Below, piece after piece: positions 1-9,386 of a stretch of 64,000 nt of DNA. Below the pieces are notes generated by a model that was not told where the DNA came from, did not search any database, and worked only from the letters and a program-made list of their open reading frames with translations. Within the stretch, counting starts at the first letter, position 1. Every line of letters starts with the position of its first letter. The position numbers and the translations under genes are program-made. The stretch comes from VGBV01 sp963780395 (lineage in GTDB: Bacteria > Actinomycetota > Thermoleophilia > Solirubrobacterales > 70-9): NCBI GenBank assembly GCA_963780395.1, contig CAWABY010000012.1, positions 1-64,000 of the forward strand. Reading direction: 5' to 3'.

Positions 1-2691
1 CTGGCGAGCGGTTCCGGCGCCGGCGCGGTGTCGGTCGTCGGCGAACCCATGACCGCGGCGGCTGAGCTCGTGGACGCTGCAGCCGCCGGGGAGATCCTCC
101 TCGGCGAGGAGACCGAGCGGCTCGTCCGCGGACGCGCCAGGACGGGGCAGGTCGAGACCGAATCGGGCCCCGCCTGGCGGCTTCGTGACCTCGCGCGCGA
201 GAGGCCCGCCGTTGGATCGTTGAAGGCGCCGCTCGTCGGCCGCGAGCCCGAGCTTGCCCAGCTCCGGCAGGCGTTCGAGCATGCGACTCGCGAGCCCACG
301 CTGCACCTGCTGACGATCCTCGGGACGGCGGGGATCGGGAAATCGAGGCTCGCGCAGGAGCTCGCCTCGCTGGCCGCCGAACAGGCCACCGTTCTCGTTG
401 GCCGCTGCGTGCCGTACGGGGAGGGCATCACCTTCTGGTCTCTGCGCGAAATAGTCAGCCAGCTCACGGCCGCCGGCCCGAACGGAGAGCTCCTCGCCGA
501 TGGGCACGAGGCGCGGCCGCTCGCCGAAAGCCTCCAGGAGGCGATCGGCGTCGCGGAGGCGTCGAGCGATCGCGAGGAGATCTTCTGGGCCACCCGAAGC
601 CTGTTCGAAGCGCTCGCCCGGGAGCGGCCCCTCGTCGTCTTCTTCGAGGACGTGCACTGGGCCGAGCCCACCTTCCTCGACCTGGTCGAGTACCTGGCGG
701 AGCGGGTGCAGGGTGCGCCGATCCTCGTGGTTTGCATCGCCCGTCCCGAGCTCCTCGAGGAGCGGCCCGGCTGGGGCCGCGGAAAGCCGAATGCGAGCTC
801 CCTCCTGCTCGAGCGCCTTCCGGACTCGGACTGCGAGGCACTGATCGCCAACCTCGCTCGAGGTCTCGCCCAAGCCACAAGGGTCCGCGTACTCGAGACC
901 GCCGATGGAAACCCCCTCTTCATCGAGCAGCTCGTCGCCATGCTCACAGAGAGAGGTGGTGACGAGGCCGAGCTCCCGATCCCACCGACGATCGCGGCGC
1001 TGTTGTCGGCGCGGCTGGATCGTCTCGGGCCGGGCGAGCGCGCCGTGATCACCCGAGCCGCCGTAGTCGGCAAGGAATTCTCCCTCCCGGCTGCGGTTGA
1101 CCTGCTGCCAGAGGATGCCCGGGCGTTCGTCGACCGCCACATCGAGACCCTGGCCCGCAAGGAGCTGATCGGGCCCGCGCCATCGCCTGGAGGTGGAGAG
1201 AACTACCGCTTTCGTCACATCCTGATCCAACAGGCCGCCTACAGAGCGACCCCCAAACGGGTCCGTGCGGAGCTTCACGAGCGCTTCGCCACGAGGATCG
1301 ACGACCCCGCGTCGCGCGGCGGGGTCGCTGAGGACTCGGAGATCGTCGGCTACCACCTCGAGCAGGCGTTTCGCTATCGCGCCGAGCTGGGCACCGTCGG
1401 CGAGGAGGAGCTCGAGCTGGCGCGCCGAGCCGGTGAGCATCTCGCCTCCGCGGGTCAGCGGGCGTTCCAGCGCGGAGACATGCCGGCTACGGTCAACCTG
1501 CTCGGCCGGGCCGCCTCGCTTCCCACCTCGGATGGTGAGGCCGGCTTCGCGGCGCTCCCGGAGCTGGGCTATGCGCTATTCGAGATCGGCGAGGTGGACG
1601 AGGCGAGCACCCTGCTCGCCGACGCGCGCGCGAGCGCACGCGCGGCCGGGGATCGCCACCAGGAGTGGCGCGTCGCCGCCACACGCGCGCGCATCGAGAT
1701 GTACAGGGACCCCGAGGGGATAGACCTGGATGCCCTCGCCGCGGAGACCGAGACCGCGATCGAGGTGCTCGGCGAGCTCGGCGACGAGGCCGGGCTGGCG
1801 AGAGCGTGGATGGTTCTCTCCGACCTCCATTGGAGCAGGGGGCGGCTTCGCGAGGCGAGCGAGGAAGCGACCCGGGCGGCCGAGCACGCACGGCGTACCG
1901 GCAATCGCCGCGAGGTCGGCTGGGCCCTCGGACAGAACGCCCTGTGCGCGATCCACGGCCCGATGCCGGTCGCGGAGGGTCTGAGCTGGCTCGAGCGGTT
2001 GCTCCAGGCGGAGCCGGAGAACCGCACCCTGGATGCCAACCTGTCGGGGTTCGTCACGGTGCTCGAGGCGATGAGCGGCCGCTTCGCCAAGGCCCGCAAG
2101 CACATCGCGGAAACCCGCGCCCTGGCGCGGGACCTCGGCCTGCTGTGGCAAGCGGCCGTCCAGGAGCTGCTCAGCGGCTACGTCGAATTGCTGGCCGGCG
2201 ACCCGGCCGCCGCCGAGCGCGATATGCGGACGGCCGAGCAGGCCTTCCGCGAGATCGGCGAGGGATGGTTTCTCTCGACCGTCGCGGTCGACTTGCCCCG
2301 CGCCGTCTACGAGCAGGGGCGCTACGACGACGCGTTCGCCCTGCTCGACGCCATAGATGAGGCCCCAGCGCCCACCGATCGCGAGTGGCAGATCAAGCGC
2401 ACGGGCGTTCCCGCGCGGCTGCTGGCCCGACGGGGACAGCTCGAGGAGGCCGAGAGGCTCGCCCGCGAGGGAGTCGCGCTCGCCGCGGACAGCGAGTTCG
2501 TCGTCCTGCATGCGGATGTCCTCCTCGACCTGGCGGAGGTTCTCCGGCTGGCCGGCCGATCGGAGGACGCAGACGCGGCCGCCGCCGAAGCCGTGAGCCT
2601 CTACGAGCGCAAGGGCAACGTCGCCTCGGCGCAGAGAGCGCGGGGTCGAGCCCGCGGCGGGTCGCACTCCGAGCTATCTCGCAAAACCTAG
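1..2691 (+). CDS. Adenylate cyclase-AAA ATPase-TPR regulator, C-terminal part
   Basis: The reading frame is open from base 1, so the N-terminus lies outside the window. The first ~45 codons resemble the end of a class III nucleotide cyclase domain (GEPMTAAAELVDAAAAGEIL). A predicted NTPase domain follows, with a P-loop GTAGIGKS at about bases 322-345 and a Walker B-like LVVFFEDVHW at about 625-654. The C-terminal half is helical and Ala/Glu/Arg-rich with repeated A..A...A spacing, as in TPR arrays. This order (cyclase, AAA/STAND ATPase, TPR) is a known architecture of large signalling proteins in actinobacteria and related phyla. Its input signal and target are unknown. The cyclase catalytic residues are not visible here, so activity cannot be judged. 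Confidence 0.8.
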   Translation: MASGSGAGAVSVVGEPMTAAAELVDAAAAGEILLGEETERLVRGRARTGQVETESGPAWRLRDLARERPAVGSLKAPLVGREPELAQLRQAFEHATREPTLHLLTILGTAGIGKSRLAQELASLAAEQATVLVGRCVPYGEGITFWSLREIVSQLTAAGPNGELLADGHEARPLAESLQEAIGVAEASSDREEIFWATRSLFEALARERPLVVFFEDVHWAEPTFLDLVEYLAERVQGAPILVVCIARPELLEERPGWGRGKPNASSLLLERLPDSDCEALIANLARGLAQATRVRVLETADGNPLFIEQLVAMLTERGGDEAELPIPPTIAALLSARLDRLGPGERAVITRAAVVGKEFSLPAAVDLLPEDARAFVDRHIETLARKELIGPAPSPGGGENYRFRHILIQQAAYRATPKRVRAELHERFATRIDDPASRGGVAEDSEIVGYHLEQAFRYRAELGTVGEEELELARRAGEHLASAGQRAFQRGDMPATVNLLGRAASLPTSDGEAGFAALPELGYALFEIGEVDEASTLLADARASARAAGDRHQEWRVAATRARIEMYRDPEGIDLDALAAETETAIEVLGELGDEAGLARAWMVLSDLHWSRGRLREASEEATRAAEHARRTGNRREVGWALGQNALCAIHGPMPVAEGLSWLERLLQAEPENRTLDANLSGFVTVLEAMSGRFAKARKHIAETRALARDLGLLWQAAVQELLSGYVELLAGDPAAAERDMRTAEQAFREIGEGWFLSTVAVDLPRAVYEQGRYDDAFALLDAIDEAPAPTDREWQIKRTGVPARLLARRGQLEEAERLAREGVALAADSEFVVLHADVLLDLAEVLRLAGRSEDADAAAAEAVSLYERKGNVASAQRARGRARGGSHSELSRKT

Positions 2692-2725
2692 GTCCGTAAT
2701 GGACCCGGCTAGGCGCGCCTTCGCG

Positions 2726-3118
2726 TCAGGCCGGCGGCATCTCGTCGTGCTGCGGCGCGTTGTCGCCGATCTGGTGCCAGCTTGCCTTGTAGGCGACCTG
2801 CTGGTGGAAGGCCGGCTCCATGTCGAGGTCGCTCATCAGGCCCGCGGCCACGAAGTAGACCGCTCCGAGGTCGTCGTACAGGCTTGACCCGCAGTTGCTG
2901 CAGAAGTTGCGGGGGGCGAGCTCGCTCGTGTAGGTCTTGACCAGGTCCTCGCCTTTGGTGAACTTGAAGTTGTCCGGGTCCACGACGACCCCCGCAAGGC
3001 TCGAGCCCGTCCAGTGCTGGCAGCGAGTGCAGTGGCAGTAGGCGAGTGCCTGGGGATCCGAAAGCTCGTACTCCACGCCGTCGCACAGGCAGTTTCCCTT
3101 GAGCGTTTCAGCCATCAT
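2726..3118 (-). CDS. GFA/CENP-V domain protein (glutathione-dependent formaldehyde-activating family)
   Basis: A 130-residue protein with the zinc-binding cysteine pattern of the GFA family: CLC near residue 10, CHCTRC in the middle and FCSNCGS about 45 residues later. Family members bind structural and catalytic zinc, but most are of unknown substrate and should not be assumed to process formaldehyde. Two adjacent ATG codons (3118 and 3115) are preceded by GAGAGGGG, a good ribosome binding site. Upstream, the vapC reading frame runs into this gene without a stop in the sequence as given, so automated calling may produce a false PIN-GFA fusion. The separate ribosome binding site and the full-length GFA domain argue for an independent gene. 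Confidence 0.8.
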   Translation of the reverse strand: MMAETLKGNCLCDGVEYELSDPQALAYCHCTRCQHWTGSSLAGVVVDPDNFKFTKGEDLVKTYTSELAPRNFCSNCGSSLYDDLGAVYFVAAGLMSDLDMEPAFHQQVAYKASWHQIGDNAPQHDEMPPA

Positions 3119-3191
3119 GGCCCCTCTCGGTTGGCGTTGAACGATCCGAGCGGCAACGCTACCACCGGCAGGCTGACGCGGTGCGAGCGAC

Positions 3192-3586
3192 CTACGGGGC
3201 GAGCTCGGAGGCGTGTGCCGCGCGAGCGCCTCGAAATCGCGGTCGGCGGTCAGCACCGGGATGTCCGCCCGGATGGCCACCGCCGCGATCAGGCAGTCGA
3301 TGTGGGTGCGCGGGGTGATCCCCTCCGCTCGGCAGGTCCGGTAGATGGCGGCGGCCCGCTCCCAGTCGCTCGGTCCGCTGACCGGATGCGTGCGGCAGGA
3401 CGCCAGGGCGGCGCGCACGCGGCCCGCTTGCTCTGCGGAGCGGGCTCCCGCAAGGAGCTCCATGCTTATCGGCTCCGTCGTGGCGATCTCGCCGTCGCCC
3501 TGGATCAGGGCCCTGATGCTCAGGTGGACGGGGCTGCCGGTCGCTCGGAAGAGCTCGATCCACGCGGACGAATCGACGAGCGTCAC
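3192..3586 (-). CDS. vapC: VapC-type PIN-domain ribonuclease toxin (3' frameshift likely)
   Basis: PIN-domain protein of about 131 residues. Acidic metal-binding residues are in the usual places: LVDSSAWIELF near the N-terminus, TEPISMELLAG, HIDCLIAAVAI and LTADRDFEALARH. VapC toxins are Mg-dependent RNases that cut tRNA or rRNA and are neutralised by VapB. The GTG start (3586-3584) overlaps the TGA of the upstream antitoxin, typical translational coupling. As sequenced, the frame does not stop after ARHT but continues into the GFA gene. One missing base near 3210 would restore an ending of SELAP and a TAG at 3194-3192, matching normal VapC length. I therefore end the gene there by inference. 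Confidence 0.75.
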
Positions 3587-3810
3587 TCGCGCTCGATCCA
3601 GCTCCGGACCGGTTCGCGGGTCGCGCGCATCTCGTCGAGGTCGCCGTCCCAGCCCATGCCCTCGAGCTCCAGGATCTCCTCGCGCGACATCGGCTCGACG
3701 TCGAGGTGCCGCAGCGCGCCCTCGACGGCCTCGCGCTTGGAGCGGAAGTCGTAGCGGCGCATGACGCGCTCGATCAGGGCTTCGTCGATGTCGATGTTGG
3801 TGCGGGCGAT
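3583..3810 (-). CDS. vapB: VapB-type antitoxin
   Basis: Small antitoxin, 75 residues from the preferred start, immediately upstream of and overlapping vapC. The N-terminal ARTNIDIDEALIERVMRRY is the beta-helix-helix DNA-binding segment of this VapB family, and the acidic, Trp-containing C-terminus (EGMGWDGDLDEM) is the toxin-wrapping part. The family usually begins MARTNID. Here the matching position holds ATC (3810-3808), with no ATG, GTG or TTG nearby. The nearest standard start is GTG at 3837, which would add nine residues and put the start codon inside the operator palindrome. A -10-like TACGAT lies seven bases before the ATC, so a leaderless, near-cognate start is possible. The exact start is unresolved; the antitoxin identity is firm. 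Confidence 0.72.
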   Translation of the reverse strand: MARTNIDIDEALIERVMRRYDFRSKREAVEGALRHLDVEPMSREEILELEGMGWDGDLDEMRATREPVRSWIERE

Positions 3811-3832
3811 GGGTTGAATCGTATCGCGCTCG

Positions 3833-3848
3833 TACACACGAATGTGTA
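3833..3848. promoter_or_regulatory. Putative vapBC operator palindrome
   Basis: TACACA-CGAA-TGTGTA is a perfect 6-bp inverted repeat with a 4-bp spacer, followed by another ATGTGTA at 3853-3859. It lies just upstream of the vapB -10-like element and between divergent vapB and typA, the expected place for autoregulation by a VapB-VapC complex. Function is inferred. Confidence 0.5.
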
Positions 3849-3852
3849 ACGG

Positions 3853-5750
3853 ATGTGTATCGACTCTGCGTTGCCGTACCATCCCGCGTCCCATGAGCCC
3901 GAGCAGCCTCCACCAGACCCTCGCCGCCACGCCCGCCGAGAGGACCTCCGCAACATCGCGATCGTCGCCCATGTCGACCATGGGAAGACGACGCTGGTCG
4001 ACGCGATGCTGTGGCAGTCGGGGGCGTTTCGCAAGGGGCAGGACGTGGACGAGCGGGTGATGGACTCGACCGACCTCGAGCGCGAGAAGGGGATCACGAT
4101 CCTCGCCAAGAACACGTCGGTCCAGTACGGCGAGGTGAAGCTGAACATCATCGACACGCCCGGGCACGCCGACTTCGGGGGCGAGGTCGAGCGGGGGCTG
4201 ACGATGGTGGACGGGGTGCTGCTGCTGGTGGACGCGAGCGAAGGGCCCCTCCCCCAGACGCGGTTCGTGCTGCGCAAGGCGCTGGAGGCGAAGCTGCCGG
4301 TGATCCTGGTCGTGAACAAGGTGGACCGGCCCGACGCGCGGATCAAGGAGGTGATCGACGAGGTCTACCAGCTGTTCCTGGACCTGGACGCGGGCGAGGA
4401 CCAGATCGACTTTCCGATCGTCTACACCAACGCGCGCGCCGGCTGGGCATCGCTGGAGGAGGGCACCGAGGGCAAGGACCTGAAGCCGCTGATGGACCTG
4501 ATCACCGAGGCGATCCCGGCGCCGACCTACGACCCCGAGGCGCCGCTGCAGGCGCACGTGACCAACCTCGACGCCTCCCCTTATGTAGGGCGGCTGGCGA
4601 TCTGCCGCGTCCACAACGGCACGATCCGCGCCGGCGAGCCGATCGCCTGGTGCCGCGCCAGCGGCGAGGTCGAGCGCGCCACCGTCAGCAACCTCTACGT
4701 CACCGAGGCGCTGGAGCGGGTCGAGGCCGCCGAGGCCGGGCCCGGCGAGATCATCGCCGTCGCCGGCCTCGCCGACGTGACGATCGGCGAGACGCTCGCG
4801 GACCCCGAGGACCCCCGGCCGCTGCCGGTGATCTCGGTAGACGAGCCCTCGCTCTCGATCACGGTCGGGATCAACACCTCTCCCCTCGCCGGCAGGGACG
4901 GCTCGCGGCTGACCGCGCGCCAGATCCAGGACCGCCTCGACCAGGAGCTGATCGGCAACGTCTCGATCCGGGTGCGCGAGACCGAGCGGCCCGACACCTG
5001 GGAGGTCGAGGGCCGCGGCGAGCTGCAGCTGGTCGTGCTGCTGGAGACGATGCGGCGCGAGGGCTTCGAGCTGACCGCGGGGCAGCCGCGCGTCGTCACC
5101 CGCGAGATCGACGGCGCCCAGCATGAGCCGGTGGAGAGACTGGCGATCGACGTGCCCGAGGACTACGTCGGCGTCGTCACCCAGGCGCTGGCGGTGCGCA
5201 AGGGCCGGATGGAGCAGATGGTCAACCACTCGACCGGCTGGGTGCGGCTGGAGTACCTGGTGCCGGCGCGGGGGCTGATCGGCTTTCGCACCGAGTTCCT
5301 GACCGAGACGCGCGGCACGGGGCTGATGCACCACGTCTTCGACCGCTGGGAGCCGTGGGCCGGCGACCTCAGCGCGCGGCCGACCGGCTCGCTGGTCGCC
5401 GACCGCATCGGCAAGACCGCCGGCTTCGCCCTGTTCGGCCTGCAGGAGCGCGGCACGCTCTTCGTCGGTCCCGGCGAGGAGGTCTACGAGGGGATGGTGA
5501 TCGGCGAGAACGCCCGCAACACCGACCTCGACGTGAACGCGATCAAGGAGAAGCAGCAGACGAACGTCAGGGCCGCTGCCGCCGACGAGACCGTTCGGCT
5601 CGTGCCCGCGAAGCGGCTCTCCCTAGAGCAGTCCCTCGAGTTCCTGCGCGAGGACGAGTGCGTCGAGGTGACCCCCGACGCGGTTCGCCTGCGGAAGGTC
5701 GAGCTCGACCAGACCGAGCGCGTGAAGCTCGCGCGAAAGCGCGCCAAGGC

Positions 5751-5754
<4 letters not shown>
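3853..5754 (+). CDS. typA: Ribosome-associated translational GTPase TypA/BipA
   Basis: Translational GTPase of the TypA/BipA family, which acts on the ribosome in 50S assembly and stress adaptation. Visible GTPase motifs: G1 AHVDHGKTT (residues 39-47), G3 DTPGHADF, G4 NKVD. EF-G-like domains III and V and the TypA-specific C-terminal region follow, and the total length (633) is close to the family norm of about 610. The N-terminal 30 residues from the ATG at 3853 are not family-like. Family similarity starts at REDLRNIAIV. An ATG at 3893 would give MSPSSLHQTL... and reach the conserved region if one base were missing near 3940, so the true start may be 3893. The gene ends overlapping the corrected 3' end of the helicase on the other strand. 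Confidence 0.93.
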
Positions 5755-7080
<1,326 letters not shown>

Positions 7081-7266
7081 GTAGTGCTTTCTCCTTATGA
7101 GTGATTCGGGGAGATCCTGCGACCCCCGACACTCTGCAAAGCACAGGGAGAAACGGAACCTCTCGGGCGACGAATCCGCGTGGCGGTGGTCACCCGACGC
7201 GGCGAAGGTAGCAGCATTGCCCCGAGACAACGGCCCCGGGGTGCATTCCGGGAAGAATCAGCCGCT

Positions 7267-7618
7267 TCAGGGACCGGGAGGAATGCCGAGCCGTATCCGC
7301 GCCTTGCGCACGGCGATGATCGAGGTGTGGCAGGACTTGGCGATCCGGTTGTCCGGACGCTCCGGGTCGCGCTGCACCTCGAACTCGATCCTCGCGTGCG
7401 ACCTCAGCTTCTGGCGCTCGCTCGCCGGGGTGTCCTCGGGCATGTCATCCACTCCGGCGTCGGCGGCGACCTCGCGGCGGCAGCTGAGGCAGTGGAGGAC
7501 GCCGTCAACGTCGACCCAGCTCGGCGGCATCTCCGGGCGCTTCACGTCGGGCATCCAGCTGACGGTCACCTCGCAGCGGTCGCAGGTCCAGCCGGAGCGC
7601 AGTCGCCGCCTCAGGCAT
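7267..7618 (-). CDS. Zinc-ribbon/HTH protein, paralogue of the gene at 32275 (5' frameshift likely)
   Basis: The uninterrupted frame starts at GTG 7569 (100 residues), but the same frame upstream encodes GWTCDRCEVTVSW. This completes a four-cysteine zinc ribbon with LHCLSC 27 residues later. The C-terminus holds a helix-turn-helix-like segment ending IIAVRKARIRLG. Both parts match, in the same order, the protein at 32275 (WRCSDC, WICLRC, HVRKARQGLK). An ATG at 7618, overlapping the upstream stop (ATGCCTGA), encodes MPEAAT like the MPEATT of the paralogue, and removing one base near 7597-7600 joins it to the zinc ribbon. I take 7618 as the likely start. A DNA- or RNA-binding role is inferred; no function is known. 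Confidence 0.6.
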
Positions 7619-7814
7619 CGGCCCTGGCCCGGATCAGGCGCATCTGGGCGAACTCGGACTCGCGCTTGAGCTCCCTCAGCCTGCCTGGACTCGTCACCCT
7701 CGAGCTGTAGGTCTTGGCCTTGTAGAGGTCGTAGCGGCGGCGGGTGTGGGCCGCGTCCTCAGTCAGTTCTTCCATCCGTCGCCGACTGACCGCCGGCTTC
7801 TCTATTCCGCTCAT
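7611..7814 (-). CDS. Small basic hypothetical protein
   Basis: 67 residues starting MSGIEKPAVSRRR at ATG 7814, with AAGGAAGG about nine bases upstream. It is highly charged and predicted helical (Arg, Glu and Lys alternate through RRYDLYKAKTYSSRV and LRELKRESEFAQMRL), with no recognisable domain, signal peptide or membrane segment. Its TGA overlaps the ATG of the zinc-ribbon/HTH gene that follows, so the two are probably co-translated. An upstream in-frame start at 7922 would add 36 residues of non-conserved-looking sequence and lacks a clear ribosome binding site. Function unknown; a partner or regulator of the zinc-ribbon protein is one possibility from context. Confidence 0.6.
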   Translation of the reverse strand: MSGIEKPAVSRRRMEELTEDAAHTRRRYDLYKAKTYSSRVTSPGRLRELKRESEFAQMRLIRARADA

Positions 7815-7940
7815 CCGCGCGCCTTCCTTGACCCTCTCGGTGGGGTGGGTTCGCGCGAGGGAAGAGGGAGCAGAGCCGACGGGCGAATGTCTCCCTACCA
7901 GGATACCCCTCGGATGGGTCAACCCCGGTCGATCACGCCC

Positions 7941-7957
7941 TATACTTAATGCAGTAT
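7941..7957 (+). promoter_or_regulatory. Promoter and operator for the XRE-nucleotidyltransferase pair
   Basis: TATACT (7941-7946) is a near-consensus -10 element only ten bases before the ATG at 7956, implying a leaderless or nearly leaderless transcript. ATACT-TAATGC-AGTAT forms a perfect 5-bp inverted repeat (7942-7957) that covers the -10 and reaches the start codon. This suggests autorepression by the XRE protein. Confidence 0.55.
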
Positions 7958-8312
7958 GGCCACCAGAGCCCCCTCAAGAGTGGATCACCCGGGACTCGGC
8001 GCGACCGTGCGCGCGGAGCGCGAGCGCCGCGGCGTCAGCCAGAGCGCGCTGGCCCGCCGCACAGGGGTACCCCAACCTGCGATCAGCCGGATCGAGGCCG
8101 GTGAGGAGGTGCCGTCGCTGGAGCGCTTCGGCCGCCTGCTCAGCGGACTCGGCCTGCGCCCCGAGCTGGGCCTGCTCCCGCTTGCCGCCCACCGCGCCGA
8201 TGCGGGGCACGCGGCCGCGATCCGCGCCATGAGCCCGGGCGAGCGGATCGAGCAGGCCGCCGGCTGGAGCGGGTTCGCCTCGGAGTTGCGCGGCAAGGCG
8301 GCCACGGCCTAG
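7956..8312 (+). CDS. XRE-family helix-turn-helix protein
   Basis: A 118-residue protein with a central HTH of the Cro/CI (XRE) type: VRAERERRGVSQSALARRTG followed by PQPAISRIEAGEEVPSLE. The segment after the HTH is short and helical. It is the first gene of a two-gene unit with a nucleotidyltransferase-like protein whose GTG overlaps its TAG by one base. The order regulator/antitoxin then NTase is seen in AbiE-like and related toxin-antitoxin or defence modules, so a role as antitoxin and autorepressor is plausible but inferred. The start is fixed by the promoter right before it; there is no ribosome binding site, in line with leaderless translation. Confidence 0.8.
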   Translation: MATRAPSRVDHPGLGATVRAERERRGVSQSALARRTGVPQPAISRIEAGEEVPSLERFGRLLSGLGLRPELGLLPLAAHRADAGHAAAIRAMSPGERIEQAAGWSGFASELRGKAATA

Positions 8313-8812
8313 TGGAGGCCCGCCGGTTGGCCCAGCGCTCCGACGCGCAGCCCGACCGCATCCTCGAGGCGCTGATCGCGAACGGAGTCGAGTTCGTGGT
8401 CGTCGGCGGCGTCGCGGCGATCGCCCACGGGGTCAGCCGCATCACCCGCGACCTCGACCTGATCGTCGCGCCCAACAGGGCCAACCGCCGCCGCACGATC
8501 AAGGCGCTGGTCGAGCTGGAGGCGCGCGAATACCGGCCGGCGACCAAGAAGTGGGTCCGGATCCGGTCCAATGCCGATCCCGACTGGCTGCTGCGCCAGC
8601 CCCGCCTCTGCGACTCGCGCTTCGGCGGCATCGACATCGTCAACGCGATCAAGAGCGCGCCGAGCTGGAAGCAGGCGCGCGCCACCGCGATCGAGGTCGA
8701 CGCCTTCGGCCTGCGGTTCCTGGTGCTCGGCAAGGACGCCCTGATCAAGAGCAAGCTCGCCGCCGGCCGCGAGCAGGACAAGGCCGACGTCGCCGAGCTG
8801 AACGAGCCGTGA
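8312..8812 (+). CDS. Nucleotidyltransferase-fold protein, probable toxin partner
   Basis: 166 residues. The segment VVGGVAAIAHG-SRITRDLDL carries the GG...G.....T.D.D pattern of the polymerase-beta-like nucleotidyltransferase fold, as in AbiEii-related and DUF6036-like proteins. The C-terminal KDALIKSKLAAGREQDKADV is also typical of that group. Such enzymes transfer nucleotides to tRNA or protein, and several are toxins paired with an upstream DNA-binding antitoxin. The GTG start at 8312 shares its first base with the TAG stop of the XRE gene, so translation is coupled. Whether it is catalytically active is unknown, but the visible motif residues are present. Confidence 0.7.
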   Translation: MEARRLAQRSDAQPDRILEALIANGVEFVVVGGVAAIAHGVSRITRDLDLIVAPNRANRRRTIKALVELEAREYRPATKKWVRIRSNADPDWLLRQPRLCDSRFGGIDIVNAIKSAPSWKQARATAIEVDAFGLRFLVLGKDALIKSKLAAGREQDKADVAELNEP

Positions 8813-8869
8813 GCGATCCAGGCCGACCCCGCGACGTACTCTGATCCCCGGGATTTCCAGGGCTTTCCC

Positions 8870-8898
8870 TTGCGCGGAGCCCGGTGAAGGAATAGGGT
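8870..8898 (+). promoter_or_regulatory. Predicted promoter of the NTF2-like gene
   Basis: TTGCGC (8870-8875) and TAGGGT (8893-8898) are separated by exactly 17 bases, 40 bases upstream of the ATG at 8938. The TAGGGT form of the -10 recurs in this window at 10465 and 14801. Confidence 0.45.
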
Positions 8899-8937
8899 CG
8901 GGGCGGTTAGGGGGAGAGCAACACAGGAGCGATTGAT

Positions 8938-9327
8938 ATGGGTGAGAACGCCGACACTGTCAAGGCCCGCTGGGACGACTTCGGGAAGGGGGATGTCGAC
9001 GGCGCGGTCTCGACCACGGACGAGAACGCCGAGATCGTGATCCCGGAGACACTGCCCTGGGGAGGCACCTACAAGGGCTCGGATGGGTTCAAGGAGATGA
9101 TCCAGAAGTTCCTGTCCAACTTCGAGTCCGTCGACCCGAAGCCGACCGGGTTCTTCGATGCCGACGACGGCGAGACCGTGTTCGTCACCGTCGAAGGGAC
9201 GGGCAAGACGAAGTCCGGGAACGACCTGAGCGGCCGCTCGGTTTGGATGTACAAGGTGAGCGACGGCAAGCTGATGAGCGCCGAGTTCTTCGGCGACACC
9301 GCCCAGGCTCGGGACGCCCTGAGCTAG
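8938..9327 (+). CDS. NTF2-like/SnoaL-fold protein
   Basis: 129-residue protein of the nuclear-transport-factor-2-like superfamily. Visible features are the N-terminal helical segment with VKARWDDFGKGDVDGAV, the strand-rich core beginning ENAEIVIPE, then YKGSDGFKEMIQKF and the terminal strands (VEGTGKTKSGNDLSGRSVW). Members include ketosteroid isomerase-like enzymes and many stress-related proteins with no assigned substrate. The start has AGGAG about nine bases upstream, and a predicted promoter precedes it. It appears monocistronic, with a strong hairpin after the stop. It has no signal peptide and is probably cytoplasmic. The function is unknown; a second, different NTF2-like protein lies at 19497. 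Confidence 0.75.
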   Translation: MGENADTVKARWDDFGKGDVDGAVSTTDENAEIVIPETLPWGGTYKGSDGFKEMIQKFLSNFESVDPKPTGFFDADDGETVFVTVEGTGKTKSGNDLSGRSVWMYKVSDGKLMSAEFFGDTAQARDALS

Positions 9328-9345
9328 CGGAGGAGAGGTCGGGTC

Positions 9346-9374
9346 GGAGGGGCCCCGCCCGATGGGGCCCCTCC
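9346..9374 (+). terminator. Hairpin terminator after the NTF2-like gene
   Basis: Perfect 11-bp GC-rich stem (9346-9356 with 9364-9374) and a 7-base loop, located between the stop at 9327 and rlmN at 9387. There is no long U-tract, as is common in GC-rich actinobacteria. Confidence 0.6.
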
Positions 9375-9386
9375 TAGACTCGGCGC

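Noticed and set aside
1576..2667. 363-codon frame antisense to the cyclase/TPR gene
   Set aside because: No domain, no ribosome binding site, and low-complexity composition as expected from antisense of Ala/Glu/Arg-rich coding DNA.
2696..2706. GGTCC-GTAAT-GGACC as terminator after the first gene
   Set aside because: The position fits, but a five-base stem is too weak to call.
3583..5334. Long 583-codon open frame on the minus strand through typA
   Set aside because: Only its last ~80 codons (vapB) look like protein. The rest is antisense to a highly conserved GTPase, and high GC produces long false frames.
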